NCBI RefSeq assembly: GCF_018491765.1
Contig: NZ_JABWCU010000002.1
Span: forward strand, 62,001 to 126,000
DNA length: 64,000 nt
Direction of reading: 5' to 3'
From: Novosphingobium profundi
Lineage (GTDB): Bacteria > Pseudomonadota > Alphaproteobacteria > Sphingomonadales > Sphingomonadaceae
Positions 1 to 10,970 of the stretch are shown in pieces. Both the position numbers and the translations under genes were made by a program. Each line of letters starts with the position of its first letter. Position 1 is the stretch's first letter. Under the pieces are notes generated by a model. It saw nothing but the letters and a program-made list of their open reading frames with translations, did not search any database and was not told the origin of the DNA.

Positions 1-1262
1 GCCGGATCCTGCGCGAGGCGCGCAAGGCTGGGTGCGATGACGCGCAGATTTCGGCGATCTCGCTGATCGAGGAATCGGGCGAGCGGCGCGTGCGCATGGC
101 CAACCTCGCCTTCGTGGGCGCGCATTCGGTGAACGGCGTGGCCGCGCTCCACACCGAGCTGATGAAGGAGACGGTCTTCGCCGATCTCCACTCGCTCTAT
201 CCCTCGCGGATCAACAACAAGACCAACGGGGTCACCCCGCGCCGTTGGTTGCAGCAGTGCAACCCTGGGCTGACCGGCGTCATCCGCGAGGCCATCGGCG
301 ATGATTTCCTGAAGGACGCAGGCCAGCTCTCGGCGCTCAACGCATTGGCCGAGGACGCGGCGCTGGGCGAGCGCATCGCCGAGGTCAAGCGCGCCAACAA
401 AGTGGCGCTGGCCGAGCATCTCAAGGCGACGATGGGTATTCGGCTCAACCCTGACGCGCTGTTCGACGTCCAGATCAAGCGCATTCACGAGTACAAGCGC
501 CAGCTTCTCAACCTGATCGAAACCGTCGCCCTCTACGACCAGATCCGCAGCCATCCCGAGCGCGACTGGGTGCCGCGCGTCAAGATCTTCGGGGGCAAGG
601 CGGCGTCGAGCTACCACAACGCCAAGCTCGTCATCAAACTGGCCAACGACATCGCCAAGCGGGTCAATTCCGATCCTTCGGTGGGGGGTATCCTCAAGGT
701 CGTTTTCGTGCCCAACTACAACGTCAGCCTGGCCGAGCGGATCATTCCCGCCGCCGACCTTTCCGAGCAGATCTCGACCGCGGGCATGGAGGCTTCGGGC
801 ACGGGCAATATGAAGTTTGCGCTCAACGGGGCGCTGACGATCGGCACGCTCGATGGCGCCAATGTGGAAATCAAGGAGCATGTGGGCGACGAGAACATCG
901 TCATCTTCGGGCTGACCGCCGAGGAAGTCGCGGCGAAGCGGGCCGAGGGCTACAACCCGCGCGAGATCATCGAGGACTCGCGCGAATTGAGCCAGGCGCT
1001 CTCGATGATCGCCTCGGGCGTGTTCTCGCCCGACGATCCCGGGCGCTATGCGGGCCTTATCGGAGGCATCTACGACCACGACTGGTTCATGTGCGCCGCC
1101 GATTTCGAAAGCTACACCGATGCGCAGCGCAGCGTCGACGCCCGTTGGCGCGATGCTCCGGGCTGGCGCGAGGCCGCGATCCGCAACATCGCCAACGTGG
1201 GCTGGTTCTCGTCGGACCGGACCATTGCCGAATACGCGAAGGATATCTGGAAAGTCTTGTGA
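1..1262 (+). CDS. glgP: Glycogen phosphorylase, C-terminal part (5' end outside window)
   Basis: Releases glucose-1-phosphate from the non-reducing ends of glycogen using PLP. The reading frame is open from base 3, well upstream of the first internal ATG at 90, so the gene enters from the left and about half of the usual roughly 800 residues is visible. The phosphorylase signature EASGTGNMKFALNG, with the PLP-binding lysine in GNMKF, is at 787-828. The upstream stretch VRMANLAFVGAHSVNGVA is also typical of the family. It is the first visible gene of a glycogen operon and its TGA stop overlaps the GTG start of glgB. Family assignment is certain. Confidence 0.97.
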   Translation, partial: RILREARKAGCDDAQISAISLIEESGERRVRMANLAFVGAHSVNGVAALHTELMKETVFADLHSLYPSRINNKTNGVTPRRWLQQCNPGLTGVIREAIGDDFLKDAGQLSALNALAEDAALGERIAEVKRANKVALAEHLKATMGIRLNPDALFDVQIKRIHEYKRQLLNLIETVALYDQIRSHPERDWVPRVKIFGGKAASSYHNAKLVIKLANDIAKRVNSDPSVGGILKVVFVPNYNVSLAERIIPAADLSEQISTAGMEASGTGNMKFALNGALTIGTLDGANVEIKEHVGDENIVIFGLTAEEVAAKRAEGYNPREIIEDSRELSQALSMIASGVFSPDDPGRYAGLIGGIYDHDWFMCAADFESYTDAQRSVDARWRDAPGWREAAIRNIANVGWFSSDRTIAEYAKDIWKVL

Positions 1263-3433
1263 AGCCAAAGGAAAGCGCTCTCGATGCCCTGCTGGACGGC
1301 ACCCATGGCGATCCGTTTTCGTTGCTGGGGGTGCACGCCGGACCGATGGGCGCTTTTGCGCGGGCCATTCTCCCGGGCGCGCAGAGCGCAGAGGCCTTTT
1401 CGATCGAGGGGCGGCGGCTGGGTGAACTGGCGCAGATCGACGAGCGCGGCCTGTTCGAGGGCTATCTCGTGGGCAAGCCGCAGCCGATCCGCTATCGCTG
1501 CTCGGACGGGCAGCACGAGTGGATCCAGACCGATCCCTACAGCTTCGCGCCGGTGCTGGGCCCTGTCGACGACTTCCTGATCGCGCAGGGCACCCACTAT
1601 CGCCTGTTCGACAAGATGGGCGCGCACCTGATCGAGCATCAGGGCGCCTGGGGCGTCCATTTCGCGGTCTGGGCGCCCAACGCCCAGCGCGTCAGCGTGG
1701 TGGGCGACTTCAACGACTGGGAACCGGCGCGGCACGTCATGCGCAACCGCAGCGACATCGGCGTGTGGGAAATCTTCATTCCCGATATCAAGGACTATCG
1801 GGCCTACAAGTTTCACGTCGTGGGCTTCGACGGCGTTGCGCGCCCGCTCAAGGCCGACCCCTTCGCCTTCATGACCGAAGTGCGCCCGCGCACGGCCTCG
1901 GTCACGGCCAAGGTCGAGTGGCACGACTGGCAGGATGCGGCGCACCGCGCGCACTGGGCCGGGGTCGATGCCCGGCGGGTGCCGGTCTCGATCTACGAGG
2001 TGCACGCCGGATCGTGGCAGCGCGACCGGTGGAACTGGTTCCTCAACTGGGACGAGATGGCCGACCAACTCATCCCCTACGTCGTCGACATGGGCTTCAC
2101 CCATATCGAGTTCATGCCGATCAGCGAGCACCCCTATGACCCGTCATGGGGATACCAGACGACCGGGCTCTACGCGCCTTCGGCCCGGTTCGGCGAGCCT
2201 TCGGGTTTTGCGCGGTTCGTCGAGGGCGCACACAAGGCCGGCATCGGGGTCATCCTCGACTGGGTCCCGGCGCACTTCCCGACCGATGAGCACGGCCTCG
2301 TGCGCTTCGATGGCACCGCGCTCTACGAGCACGAGGATTGGCGGCAGGGCTATCACCCTGACTGGAACACGCTGATCTACAATTTCGGGCGCAAGGAAGT
2401 GGCGAGCTACCTCGTCAACAACGCGCTGTTCTGGGCCGAGCGCTACCATGTCGATGGCTTGCGCATCGACGCGGTCGCCTCGATGCTCTACCGCGATTAT
2501 TCGCGCAAGGAGGGCGAGTGGATCGCCAACGAGGCTGGAGGGCGCGAGAACTGGGAAGCGGTCGACTTCCTGCGCGCGGTCAACAACGCGCTTTACCAGA
2601 ACCACCCCGGCATCATCACGATCGCCGAGGAATCGACCGCCTGGCCGGGGGTCTCCGCCCCCGCGCATGAGGCCGAGGCGGGAACGCGCGCGACCGCGCT
2701 CGGCTTTGGTTTCAAGTGGAATATGGGCTTCATGCACGACACCTTGCGCTACATGGGGCGCGATCCGGTGCATCGCCAGTTCCACCATGAGGACATCACC
2801 TTCGGCTTGATGTACGCCTTCTCGGAGAACTTCGTCCTCCCGCTTAGCCACGACGAGGTCGTCCACGGCAAGGGTTCGCTGCTCGCCAAGATGAGCGGCG
2901 ACGACTGGCAGCAGTTCGCGAACTTGCGCGCCTACTACGCGATGATGTGGGGCTATCCGGGCAAGAAGCTGCTGTTCATGGGGCAGGAATTCGCCCAGCG
3001 CGCCGAGTGGAGCGAGGATCGCGCGCTCGACTGGCACTTGCGCGAGGCGCCCGCGCACGAGGGTGTGCGCAATCTGGTGCGCGACCTCAACCGGGTATAC
3101 CGCAGCAAGCCGGCGCTGCACGGACGCGACTGCGAGGGGGAGGGCTTCGCCTGGCTGGTGGTCGACGATGCGGTCAATTCGGTCTTCGCCTGGGTACGCA
3201 AGGCGCCGGGTGCGCGCGATGTGGTGGTCATCTGCAACATGACCCCGACGTTGCGCAGCGCCTATGCTTTGGCGTTGCCCCATGATGGCAAATGGAATGA
3301 AATTCTCAACAGCGATTCGGTCTACTATGGCGGATCGGGCAAGGGGAATCTGGGTCAGGTCCGGGCAAGCGGGGGGGTGGCGCACGTGACCCTGCCGCCG
3401 CTTGCGACGATCATGCTGGAATGCGCGGATTGA
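1259..3433 (+). CDS. glgB: 1,4-alpha-glucan branching enzyme
   Basis: Makes the alpha-1,6 branches of glycogen. The protein has 724 residues, near the E. coli length. An N-terminal branching-enzyme domain and a CBM48 domain (about 130-215, including [17 protein letters not shown]) precede the GH13 barrel. Catalytic residues by family: Asp404 in [10 protein letters not shown], Glu457/458 in ITIAEEST, and the transition-state Asp in [14 protein letters not shown]. The open frame extends upstream, but the GTG at 1259 overlapping the glgP stop (GTGA) gives the correct N-terminus ([12 protein letters not shown]) and implies translational coupling. Confidence 0.97.
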   Translation: MKPKESALDALLDGTHGDPFSLLGVHAGPMGAFARAILPGAQSAEAFSIEGRRLGELAQIDERGLFEGYLVGKPQPIRYRCSDGQHEWIQTDPYSFAPVLGPVDDFLIAQGTHYRLFDKMGAHLIEHQGAWGVHFAVWAPNAQRVSVVGDFNDWEPARHVMRNRSDIGVWEIFIPDIKDYRAYKFHVVGFDGVARPLKADPFAFMTEVRPRTASVTAKVEWHDWQDAAHRAHWAGVDARRVPVSIYEVHAGSWQRDRWNWFLNWDEMADQLIPYVVDMGFTHIEFMPISEHPYDPSWGYQTTGLYAPSARFGEPSGFARFVEGAHKAGIGVILDWVPAHFPTDEHGLVRFDGTALYEHEDWRQGYHPDWNTLIYNFGRKEVASYLVNNALFWAERYHVDGLRIDAVASMLYRDYSRKEGEWIANEAGGRENWEAVDFLRAVNNALYQNHPGIITIAEESTAWPGVSAPAHEAEAGTRATALGFGFKWNMGFMHDTLRYMGRDPVHRQFHHEDITFGLMYAFSENFVLPLSHDEVVHGKGSLLAKMSGDDWQQFANLRAYYAMMWGYPGKKLLFMGQEFAQRAEWSEDRALDWHLREAPAHEGVRNLVRDLNRVYRSKPALHGRDCEGEGFAWLVVDDAVNSVFAWVRKAPGARDVVVICNMTPTLRSAYALALPHDGKWNEILNSDSVYYGGSGKGNLGQVRASGGVAHVTLPPLATIMLECAD

Positions 3434-3467
3434 AACAGGCCAAAGGCCGGAGAGAGGACAAGGCACG

Positions 3468-4730
3468 ATGAAGACGCCCAGTGGGCAGCCACTCGCGCGC
3501 GAGGCGATGGCGTACGTTCTGGCCGGAGGACGGGGCAGCCGGCTCAAGGAGCTGACCGACAACCGGGCCAAGCCGGCCGTCTACTTCGGCGGCATGAGCC
3601 GGATCATCGATTTCGCGCTGTCGAACGCGATCAACTCGGGCATCCGCCGGATCGGGGTCGCCACGCAGTACAAGGCGCATAGCCTGATCCGGCACATGAA
3701 CCGGGCGTGGAACTTCATGCGCCCCGAACGCAACGAGAGCTTCGACATCCTGCCCGCCTCGCAGCGCATTTCCGAGTTCATGTGGTACGAGGGCACGGCC
3801 GATGCGGTGTTCCAGAACATCGACATCATCGCCGTGCACGCGCCGCGCTACATGGTGATCCTGGCGGGCGATCACATCTACAAGATGGATTACGAGCTCA
3901 TGCTGCGCGAGCATGTCGATTCCGGCGCCGACGTGACCGTGGGCTGCCTGACCGTCCCGCGCGCCGATGCCACCGCCTTCGGGGTCATGCACGTCGACGA
4001 CGACGACTACATTACCTCCTTCCTCGAGAAGCCCGCCGATCCGCCCGGAATTCCGGGCGATCCCGACCACGCGCTGGCCTCCATGGGGATCTATGTCTTC
4101 GAGACCGAGTTCCTGTTCGAGCAGCTTCGCCGCGACGCCTCCGATCCCGATTCCCGGCGTGATTTCGGGGGCGACATCATCCCCTACATCGTCAAGCACG
4201 GGAAGGCGAAGGCGCACCGCTTCACCTCCTCGTGCATCCGGGCTGCCGAGGAGATCGAGGAGTACTGGCGGGACGTGGGCACCGTCGATGCCTACTTCGA
4301 GGCCAATCTCGACCTTACCGACACCGTCCCCAAGCTCGACATGTACGACCGCGACTGGCCGATCTGGACCGACACCGTCGTCGCCGCGCCCGCCAAGTTC
4401 GTGCACGACCAGGACGGACGGCGCGGGCAGGCGATCTCCTCGCTGATCAGCCAGGACTGCATCGTCTCGGGCTCGCTCGCGCGTCGCTCGCTCCTGTTCA
4501 CCGGGGTCAAGATGGGAAGCTGGTCGGAAGTGAACGAGGCGGTGATCCTGCCCTACTGCAACATCGGTCGCAACGCGCGGCTCAGCCGCGTGGTCATCGA
4601 TTCGGGCGTGCGCATCCCCGAAGGGCTGGTGGTGGGCGAGGACCCCGAGCTCGACGCAATCCGCTTCCGGCGAACCGAGAAGGGTGTTTGCCTGATCACC
4701 AAGGCCATGATCGACAGGCTGGACCTGTGA
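3468..4730 (+). CDS. glgC: Glucose-1-phosphate adenylyltransferase
   Basis: Makes ADP-glucose from ATP and glucose-1-phosphate, the committed step of glycogen synthesis. The protein has 420 residues. The N-terminal nucleotidyltransferase motif [16 protein letters not shown] binds the nucleotide, [15 protein letters not shown] follows, and a C-terminal left-handed beta-helix ends with [11 protein letters not shown]. The ATG at 3468 is chosen because a purine-rich site (AGAGAGGA) lies about 9 bases upstream. This is the only gene of the operon with its own clear ribosome binding site and intergenic gap (34 bases after glgB). Confidence 0.97.
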   Translation: MKTPSGQPLAREAMAYVLAGGRGSRLKELTDNRAKPAVYFGGMSRIIDFALSNAINSGIRRIGVATQYKAHSLIRHMNRAWNFMRPERNESFDILPASQRISEFMWYEGTADAVFQNIDIIAVHAPRYMVILAGDHIYKMDYELMLREHVDSGADVTVGCLTVPRADATAFGVMHVDDDDYITSFLEKPADPPGIPGDPDHALASMGIYVFETEFLFEQLRRDASDPDSRRDFGGDIIPYIVKHGKAKAHRFTSSCIRAAEEIEEYWRDVGTVDAYFEANLDLTDTVPKLDMYDRDWPIWTDTVVAAPAKFVHDQDGRRGQAISSLISQDCIVSGSLARRSLLFTGVKMGSWSEVNEAVILPYCNIGRNARLSRVVIDSGVRIPEGLVVGEDPELDAIRFRRTEKGVCLITKAMIDRLDL

Positions 4731-6199
4731 GCGCAGAATCCGCGGACCTCAGGGTCCTTTCGGTCGCGTCGGAGGCAGTGCCGCTGGTCAAGACCGGCGG
4801 GCTCGCCGACGTCGTCGGCGCTTTGCCCGGCGCTCTGGCGGGCGAGGGCGTGGCGGTGACGACCCTGTTGCCCGGCTACCCCTCGGTGCTGTCCGCGCTG
4901 GGGCGCAGCCGCCCGGTGCACGTCTGGCCCGAGTTGTTCGGGGCCCCGGCGCGCCTCATGGCGGGCACGCTCGAGGGCCATCCGCTCTACGTCCTGGACA
5001 GCCCCTCGCTGTTTGTGCGCGAGGGACTTCCCTACGCCGACCGGGCGGGAGTGGACTGGCCCGACAACTGGCGCCGCTTCTGCGCGCTTGGCCGCGCGGC
5101 GGCCGACGTTGCGGGGGGGGCGATCGAGAAGCGGGGCAAGCCGCAAGGCTTCGATCTGCTCCACGCCCACGACTGGCAGGGTGCCATGGCGGCCGCCTAT
5201 ACCCGTTACGCGCCGCTGGGCGGGCGCACCGTGCCCAGCGTGGTGACGGTGCACAACATCGCTTTCCAGGGACGTTTCCCGGCCGAGGTCTTCGCCGGGG
5301 TCGGTCTTCCCCAGCGCGCCTGGCACATGCAGGGGGTGGAGTACTACGGTGGCTTCGGGATGCTCAAGGCCGGCCTGTTCTGCGCCGATGCCATCACCAC
5401 CGTGAGCCCGACTTACGCGCGCGAAATTCGCAGCCACACGTTTGGCATGGGCCTCGAAGGGCTGATCGCCGAGCGCGGCAGTGCGGTCCACGGCATCCTC
5501 AACGGGATCGATACCAAGGTCTGGAATCCGGCGAACGACCCCAGCCTCGCCGCCCCCTATTCGGCGCGGACGCTGGCCAAGCGAGGGGCCAACAAGCGCG
5601 CGCTCGAAGCCGAGTTCGGGCTTGTCGAGGACGAGGGCCCGCTGTTCGTGGTGATCACCCGGCTGACCTGGCAGAAGGGCATGGACCTGCTTCCCGCGAT
5701 GGCCGACCACATCGTCGCGCTCGGCGGGCGGCTGGCGGTGCTGGGCTCGGGCGACGCGGCACTCGAGCAGGCGCTGCTTGCCGTGTCGGCGCGCCATCCG
5801 GGCCGCGTGGGCGTGCGCATCGGCTACGACGAAGGTCTCTCGCACCGCATGCAGGGAGGAGGGGATGCGATCCTCATTCCCTCGCGTTTCGAGCCTTGCG
5901 GCCTCACCCAGCTTTACGGCCTGGCCTATGGCTGCGTTCCGGTGGTCTCGCGCACGGGGGGACTTGCGGACACGGTGATCGACGCCAATCCGGCTGCGCT
6001 CGTGGCCGGCGTGGCGACGGGCGTGCAGTTCGATGGCGTCGACGCGGCCACGCTGGCCTCGGCGATCACGCGCACGGTCGCGCTCTACCGCTCCAGCGAG
6101 GACTGGCAGCGTCTCCAGCGCAACGGCATGAAGGCGGACTTTTCCTGGAAGGCGAGCGGACGGGCCTATGCCGCGCTCTATCGCACGTTGATCCGGTGA
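4727..6199 (+). CDS. glgA: Glycogen synthase (ADP-glucose type, GT5)
   Basis: Extends alpha-1,4-glucan chains from ADP-glucose. The protein has 490 residues. The ADP-glucose-binding KTGGL motif is at 22-26, HAHDWQ near 145 and the C-terminal [17 protein letters not shown] segment belongs to the GT-B catalytic domain. The start is GTG 4727, overlapping the glgC stop by four bases. The longer open frame upstream lies inside glgC and is not real. It sits between glgC and glgX in a same-strand operon. Confidence 0.96.
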   Translation: MSAESADLRVLSVASEAVPLVKTGGLADVVGALPGALAGEGVAVTTLLPGYPSVLSALGRSRPVHVWPELFGAPARLMAGTLEGHPLYVLDSPSLFVREGLPYADRAGVDWPDNWRRFCALGRAAADVAGGAIEKRGKPQGFDLLHAHDWQGAMAAAYTRYAPLGGRTVPSVVTVHNIAFQGRFPAEVFAGVGLPQRAWHMQGVEYYGGFGMLKAGLFCADAITTVSPTYAREIRSHTFGMGLEGLIAERGSAVHGILNGIDTKVWNPANDPSLAAPYSARTLAKRGANKRALEAEFGLVEDEGPLFVVITRLTWQKGMDLLPAMADHIVALGGRLAVLGSGDAALEQALLAVSARHPGRVGVRIGYDEGLSHRMQGGGDAILIPSRFEPCGLTQLYGLAYGCVPVVSRTGGLADTVIDANPAALVAGVATGVQFDGVDAATLASAITRTVALYRSSEDWQRLQRNGMKADFSWKASGRAYAALYRTLIR

Positions 6200-8028
6200 A
6201 CCGGCTGGGAGCCTGGGCGAGCGCGGGCAGGACCCGCTTTGCGGTCCGCTCCCCGCAGGCTTGGCAGGTCTGGCTGTGCCTGTTCGACGAAAGCGGCGAG
6301 GAATTTCGCCACGCGATGGAGCGCGACGGTGAAGAGTGGGTGCTCGATTGGCCCGAGGACCTTTCCGGGTACCTGTACGGCTATCGTGCCGAAGGGCGCT
6401 GGGCACCGGATGAGGGGCTCTGGTTCGATCCGGCCAAGCTGCTGGTCGACCCATACGCGCGCGAACTCGATCGCCGCTTCGTCCAGGTTCCGGCGCTAGC
6501 CAAGTTCGGAACCGATACCTCGGATGTCGTACCGCGCGCGCGGGTGGCGCAAGACCTGCCCCCGCTTGTTCTCCAGCCCCCGCTTTTCGCCCGCGGGGGC
6601 CTGATCTACGAGATCAATGTCCGCGGCTTCACGATCCTCCATCCCGAGGTGCCCGCGGACTTGCGCGGCACGGTCGGCGCATTGGCGCATCCATCGATCC
6701 TCGCACATCTTCGCAAGTTGGGTATGGGGGCGGTCGAACTGATGCCGATTGTCGCCTGGCTCGACGAACGCCATCTGCCCCCACTCGGGCTCATCAACGC
6801 CTGGGGGTACAATCCGGTCGCTATGATGGCGCTCGATCCCGGCCTGTGCCCGGGCGGTGTCGCCGAACTGCGCGAGACGGTGGCGACTTTGCGGAAAAAC
6901 GGCATCGGCGTCGTCCTCGATTTGGTCTTCAACCATTCCGGAGAAAGTGATCGCGAAGGCGGAGTACTCAGCTTGCGTGGGCTCGACAACGCGGCCTACG
7001 CCCATGCCCCCGACGGCTCGCTGATCAACGATACCGGCTGCGGCAACACGCTCGACTTCGCCAACCCGGCGGTCCGCCGCCTGACATGCGAGGCGATGCG
7101 CCATTTCGTCACGCAGGCGGGCGTCGACGGCTTCCGCTTCGATCTGGCCCCGGTTCTGGCGCGCGGCCCGGGCTTCGCAGCCGACGCGCCGATCTTTGCC
7201 GAGATTGCGCGCGATCCGGTGCTGGCCGATCGCGTCCTGATCGCCGAACCCTGGGACATCGGGCCGGGAGGTTATCAATTGGGGCACTTCCCGGCGAACT
7301 GGCTCGAATGGAACGACCGCTTCCGCGACGACGTCCGGCGGTTCTGGAAGGGCGAGGGGGGCATCGGCACGCTCGCCACGCGCCTGGCCGGATCGAGCGA
7401 CATCTTCGGCCCAAGCCACGCGCAGAATCCCTGCCGGTCGGTCAACTTCCTTGCTGCCCACGACGGCTTCACCCTCGCCGATACCGTAGCCTATCTGGAC
7501 CGCCACAACGAGGCGAACGGCGAGGACAACCGGGACGGACATGGCGAGAACTTCAGTTGGAACCATGGCGTCGAGGGCCCGAGCGCCGACCCCGACGTGA
7601 TTGCCGCGCGCCGCGCGGACCTGAAGGCGCTTCTCACCACGCTGTTCGCCTCGACTGGCTCGATCATGCTGACGGCGGGCGACGAATTCGGGCGCAGCCA
7701 GCGCGGCAATAACAACGCATACTGCCAGGACAATCCCATCGGCTGGATCGATTGGGAGGCGCGCGACCGGGACCTTGAAGACCACGTCGCGGTGCTCGCG
7801 CACTTGCGCAATTCGGTGCGCGATAATCTGTCCTTCTTCCCCGAGGACGCACGTTGGTTGGCCGCAATCGACGGCCCTATGACGACAGCTGAGTGGGAGA
7901 ATCCGGCAGGTGCGGGCTTCCGGCTGGAACGCCCGTTGCCGGAAGGTGGCGGGCAGCTTGTCTTGGTGGTCGAGCGGCCCGCGCGGCGGGTGATCTTCAG
8001 GCGATCCGATCCCACGCCCGGCGACTAG
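6196..8028 (+). CDS. glgX: Glycogen debranching enzyme GlgX (GH13 isoamylase type)
   Basis: Hydrolyses alpha-1,6 branches of phosphorylase-limit glycogen. The protein has 610 residues, somewhat shorter than E. coli GlgX. An N-terminal CBM48-like domain is followed by the GH13 barrel. The motifs are VFNHSGESD, the nucleophile Asp in GVDGFRFDLAPVL, the acid/base Glu in VLIAEPWDIGPGGYQLG and the His-Asp pair in LAAHDGFTLADTVAY. GTG 6196 overlaps the glgA stop (GTGA), so it is probably translationally coupled. It is the last gene of the operon; no convincing terminator was seen just after it. Confidence 0.95.
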   Translation: MNRLGAWASAGRTRFAVRSPQAWQVWLCLFDESGEEFRHAMERDGEEWVLDWPEDLSGYLYGYRAEGRWAPDEGLWFDPAKLLVDPYARELDRRFVQVPALAKFGTDTSDVVPRARVAQDLPPLVLQPPLFARGGLIYEINVRGFTILHPEVPADLRGTVGALAHPSILAHLRKLGMGAVELMPIVAWLDERHLPPLGLINAWGYNPVAMMALDPGLCPGGVAELRETVATLRKNGIGVVLDLVFNHSGESDREGGVLSLRGLDNAAYAHAPDGSLINDTGCGNTLDFANPAVRRLTCEAMRHFVTQAGVDGFRFDLAPVLARGPGFAADAPIFAEIARDPVLADRVLIAEPWDIGPGGYQLGHFPANWLEWNDRFRDDVRRFWKGEGGIGTLATRLAGSSDIFGPSHAQNPCRSVNFLAAHDGFTLADTVAYLDRHNEANGEDNRDGHGENFSWNHGVEGPSADPDVIAARRADLKALLTTLFASTGSIMLTAGDEFGRSQRGNNNAYCQDNPIGWIDWEARDRDLEDHVAVLAHLRNSVRDNLSFFPEDARWLAAIDGPMTTAEWENPAGAGFRLERPLPEGGGQLVLVVERPARRVIFRRSDPTPGD

Positions 8029-8059
8029 GCCGAGTGGACGAAATGCTTCCACCATATTG

Positions 8060-8440
8060 CCGGATTGGGGGGCGAGACAGAAAAGTGCACCCTTCTTGAA
8101 GCGGGTGGAAAGGCGTTGCCGATTTCCCTGGAAGCGGAACATGCGCTCGATCCGATCCCGGGAGCGACGATAGTCGGAATGCGCCGGGGCGTGCGGTGTG
8201 AGCCGGGGGGGAAGGACAGACATGTCGCAGCTCAGAAGCAGGTTCACGCGAACGCGAGCGCCATAGTAACCTAGGTCGGCGAGCAAGGCCCTTGGCTTGG
8301 GCACCGGCATGGTCATCAGCTCATCGACGCTGCCTTACCCAGACGCTTGGGCGCCGCTCAGGAGAATGCCGCGAGGGACGCTTTGATTGTCGCGGTAGGC
8401 CCCGACATTGCACGCAAGGCCGCCGCGTGATCGGCCAAGA
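8060..8440 (-). pseudogene. IS5-type transposase remnant
   Basis: Read on the minus strand, in broken frames, this stretch gives YRDNQSVPRGILLSGAQAS, then VDELMTMPVPKPRALLADLGYYG, then RIERMFRFQGNRQRLSTR. By recall these match the middle and C-terminal part of IS5-family DDE transposases (GAQxSD, ADKGYD, RNRIExMFGxLK...RxATR). The usual Lys of DKGYD is Leu, the DxD-like residues are altered, and stops and frame changes interrupt it. Both ends of a full element are missing. It is a dead insertion-sequence fragment beside the glycogen operon. Confidence 0.6.
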
Positions 8441-8678
8441 ACCTTCTTGCAAATCCCCTTTTAGCGCCCGCGGTCGATGTGTGCCCTCGGATCGTGGCGC
8501 GCTCGGCCATGTGTTGGTCGGGCAAAGACCGACGAGCGTTTGCGGCATGCCATCCACGTTAGGGCGATAGCTGAGGCCCGATCAATCCCGTGCTGGGTCG
8601 CTAGGTTCGCCGCGATCCATGGCTGTCCTTGAAAAAAAAGGCAGCCGTGAATAGAAACGTCGTGTCCCGCGTTTCGTG

Positions 8679-8888
8679 ATGTTCGCGATGACGAGTTACT
8701 ACCTACGCTTCGAACGATTGCTTCTCGATGCGCGGGCAGGGACAATCGCGCACTTTGCGCTGATACCGAACGACTTCGATGTAGCCGGCCTGATAGGCGT
8801 AGTCGCCGAGATATCAGGGGACACCCTGACGCTGCATCAACCGGAAGGCACGATGCGGCTTCGCAGGTCGCTTATGGCGCCGGATTAA
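8679..8888 (+). CDS. Small hypothetical protein
   Basis: A 69-codon open frame, not recognised. It has a plausible soluble composition (VAEISGDTLTLHQPEGTMRLRRS) and no signal or membrane segment. An in-frame ATG at 8688 is an alternative start. It lies between the IS5 remnant and the IS66 element in otherwise gene-poor DNA, so it may be a chance frame or a fragment of something lost. No strong ribosome binding site is visible. Confidence 0.25.
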   Translation: MFAMTSYYLRFERLLLDARAGTIAHFALIPNDFDVAGLIGVVAEISGDTLTLHQPEGTMRLRRSLMAPD

Positions 8889-9065
8889 CCGGCGACAAAG
8901 GCCAGCTGTAGGCACTGCAGCGCTTAGTCGACCACGATGGTGGTTATGGCGATGGTGTGAACTGCCATCTTGCGAGGGCCCGTTCGCCTGTCGAGATGCG
9001 CGAAGGAATAGTAGATGGTCGTAGCCATCCGGTGAAGGCGGCAGGTGATTTCCCCGTCACTTGCT
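8889..9065. other. Short gene-poor stretch
   Basis: Part of the degraded region between glgX and the IS66 element. Nothing recognisable is encoded here on either strand. It lies downstream of the small minus-strand gene that follows. Confidence 0.4.
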
Positions 9066-9236
9066 TCAGGGCTGGAGCTCGCCCCATTTTGCGCCGAGAC
9101 AATAGCCGCCATTTACAACCCACTTTCCACCAGCATCCAAGCACGCATCAATCGCGAGAGTTTCGCGGAGCCACCATCCCACCGCAATACCGAGCAGGCC
9201 AGCCAGAGCGATGGCAACGAGCAACCGGAACGTCAT
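9066..9236 (-). CDS. Small inner-membrane or exported protein with two cysteines
   Basis: A 56-residue protein starting at ATG 9236 ([20 protein letters not shown]). It has one N-terminal hydrophobic helix (about 4-22), followed by a short extracytoplasmic part, [17 protein letters not shown]. The CLDxGGxW...C pattern recurs, by recall, in small exported proteins of proteobacteria, where the cysteines may form a disulfide. Its function is unknown. The IS66 left end begins about 19 bases upstream of the start, so its original promoter has probably been separated from it. Confidence 0.5.
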   Translation of the reverse strand: MTFRLLVAIALAGLLGIAVGWWLRETLAIDACLDAGGKWVVNGGYCLGAKWGELQP

Positions 9237-10906
9237 GCTTGTTCGCTTAAGCGGGTGAGCGGATGTCCGCAATTTGGGTTCAGGCAGTTCCAGGGAAGCA
9301 GTTCGTCGATCCGGTTGACGGGATGCTCGGCGATGCGCGCCAGGACATCGGCCAGCCAGGCTTGCGGATCGACGTCGTTGAGCCGGGCGGTCTGGTTCAG
9401 CGAGTGGAGCACGGCGGCGCGCTGTCCGCCGCGATCCGAACCGCCGAACAGCCATGCCTTCCGGCCCAGCGGCACGCAGCGCAGCGCCCGCTCGGCCGCG
9501 TTGTTCGTGAGGCAGATCCGGCCCTCTTCCAGGAAGCGGATGAAGGCCCCAGCGCCGGAGCATGTAGTTTATCGCCTTGGCCAGATCGTGGCTGCGTGAG
9601 AGCTTCGCAAGTTGGGCGGTGAGCCAGGCGTGCAGATCCGCCATCGGCCGCGCGCAGAGGTTCTGCCGGACGGCGAGGCGCTCTTCGGTCGCCTTGCCGC
9701 TGATGCCACGCTCGATCTCGAACAGGGCATCGAGGCGCTGCACGGCTTCCAGCGCGATCGGATAGATCATGCCGGTACGCTCGCCGCGGCTCTTCCGGCG
9801 CGCGGCGGCCTCGACGGCGGCGAGTTCGAAGAACTTGGCGCTCAGCGTTGCGCAAAGCAGCCGGCCTCGATCACGGGGGCGGGCTGACGGCCGGGCGCGT
9901 AGAGTTCGTTGTAGCCACCATAGGCAGCGGCCTGCGCAATCCCTGCCCAGGACGCCAGATGCGCCCGAGGATGCTCGCCGCGCCGGTCGCGGGAATAGTG
10001 GAACAGGGCCGCGGGCGGATCGCTGCCGGCAAATGGCCGGTCACCACGAACGTAGGCCCACAGGCGCGCGGTATCGGTCTTGCCCTTGGCCAGGACCGGC
10101 ACGGTCGTATCGTCGCCATGCAGGCGCCGGGTTGCAAGCACATGCGCCTCGATCCGTCGATAGAGCGGCATCAGAGCGAAGGCCGCCGCGCCCAACTGGT
10201 CGGCCAGCGTCGAGGTGCTGAGCGCCACGCCTTCGCGCGCGAAGCGCTCGGCCTGGCGGTTGAGGGGCTGGTGCTGGCCACACTTCTCGAACAGCAGCAT
10301 GGCGAGGAAACTGGGGCCGGCCCATCCGCGCGGCACGACATGGAACGGCGCCGGAGGCTGCGTGATCGCCTCACAATCCCGGCACGAAAACTTCTCGCGC
10401 ACCGTCTGGATCACTTTCCACTGGCGCGGGATCACTTCGAGCGTCTCGGTCACGTCCTCGCCCAGCTTCGACAGGCGCGCGCCCCCGCAGGACGGGCACG
10501 AACACGGCGCGGGAATGACGACGCGCTCGCGCGGGAGATGTTCGGGGAACGGCTTGCGGCTTGGCCGCTTGCGCGCGAAGGCGGCAACGTCGGCTGTCCT
10601 TGCCGCGGCGACTTCGGCGGCCAGGTCATCCTCGCAGGCATCGGCCTCGAGGTCTTCCAGCTGAAGCTCGAGCTGATCGAGCAGGAGACGTCTGCGCTCG
10701 GCGCTGACGCCATATTGCTCGCGGCGCAGCTTGGCGATCTGCAGCTTGAGGTGGGCGATCATCGCCTCGGTCGCGCTCTCGCGGGCCCTGGCATTGGCGA
10801 GGCGCGCCTCGGCATCGTCAGCGCGTTCGAGCGCGGCGGACAGCAGCGCCTTGAGCGCTTCGACGTCATCCGGGAGGGGCGATGCGGCCGTGTCCATGAA
10901 GGGCAT
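9233..10906 (-). pseudogene. tnpC: IS66-family transposase TnpC, two frameshifts
   Basis: The main IS66 transposase, broken. Segment 1 (from about 10906 to 9842) has the N-terminal coiled coil, a zinc-finger-like CSCPSCGG and the core EKCGQHQPLNRQAERF, LHGDDTTVPVLA, and ends at GCFAQ followed by a stop. The family continues 'CWAHARRKFFEL'; here KFFELAAVEAA appears in another frame (about 9840-9550). A second shift near 9550, consistent with two lost bases after NYMLRRWG, moves the C-terminal part ([31 protein letters not shown]) to a third frame. TTG 10939 is a possible earlier start. The product should be inactive. Confidence 0.9.
9255..9274 (+). repeat. Putative IS66 terminal inverted repeat, left
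   Basis: Begins GTGAGCGGATGTCCG. It matches the right end, read as its complement, at 13 of 20 positions. The tnpC reading frame runs through it and stops about 20 bases outside, so the exact edge is not certain. Confidence 0.45.
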
Positions 10907-10970
10907 GGAATCACAGATCGGCGCGGCCTTGGAGCCCAAAATGCGCCGGGAGACGAAGAAAGTGCGCGGT

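Noticed and set aside
1112..2131. Long minus-strand open frame opposite glgB
   Set aside because: It is an antisense shadow of a GC-rich gene, with His/Arg/Asp-rich composition and no homology.
4553..6454. Long minus-strand frame across glgC, glgA and glgX
   Set aside because: Spans several well-supported + strand genes and shows no family motif.
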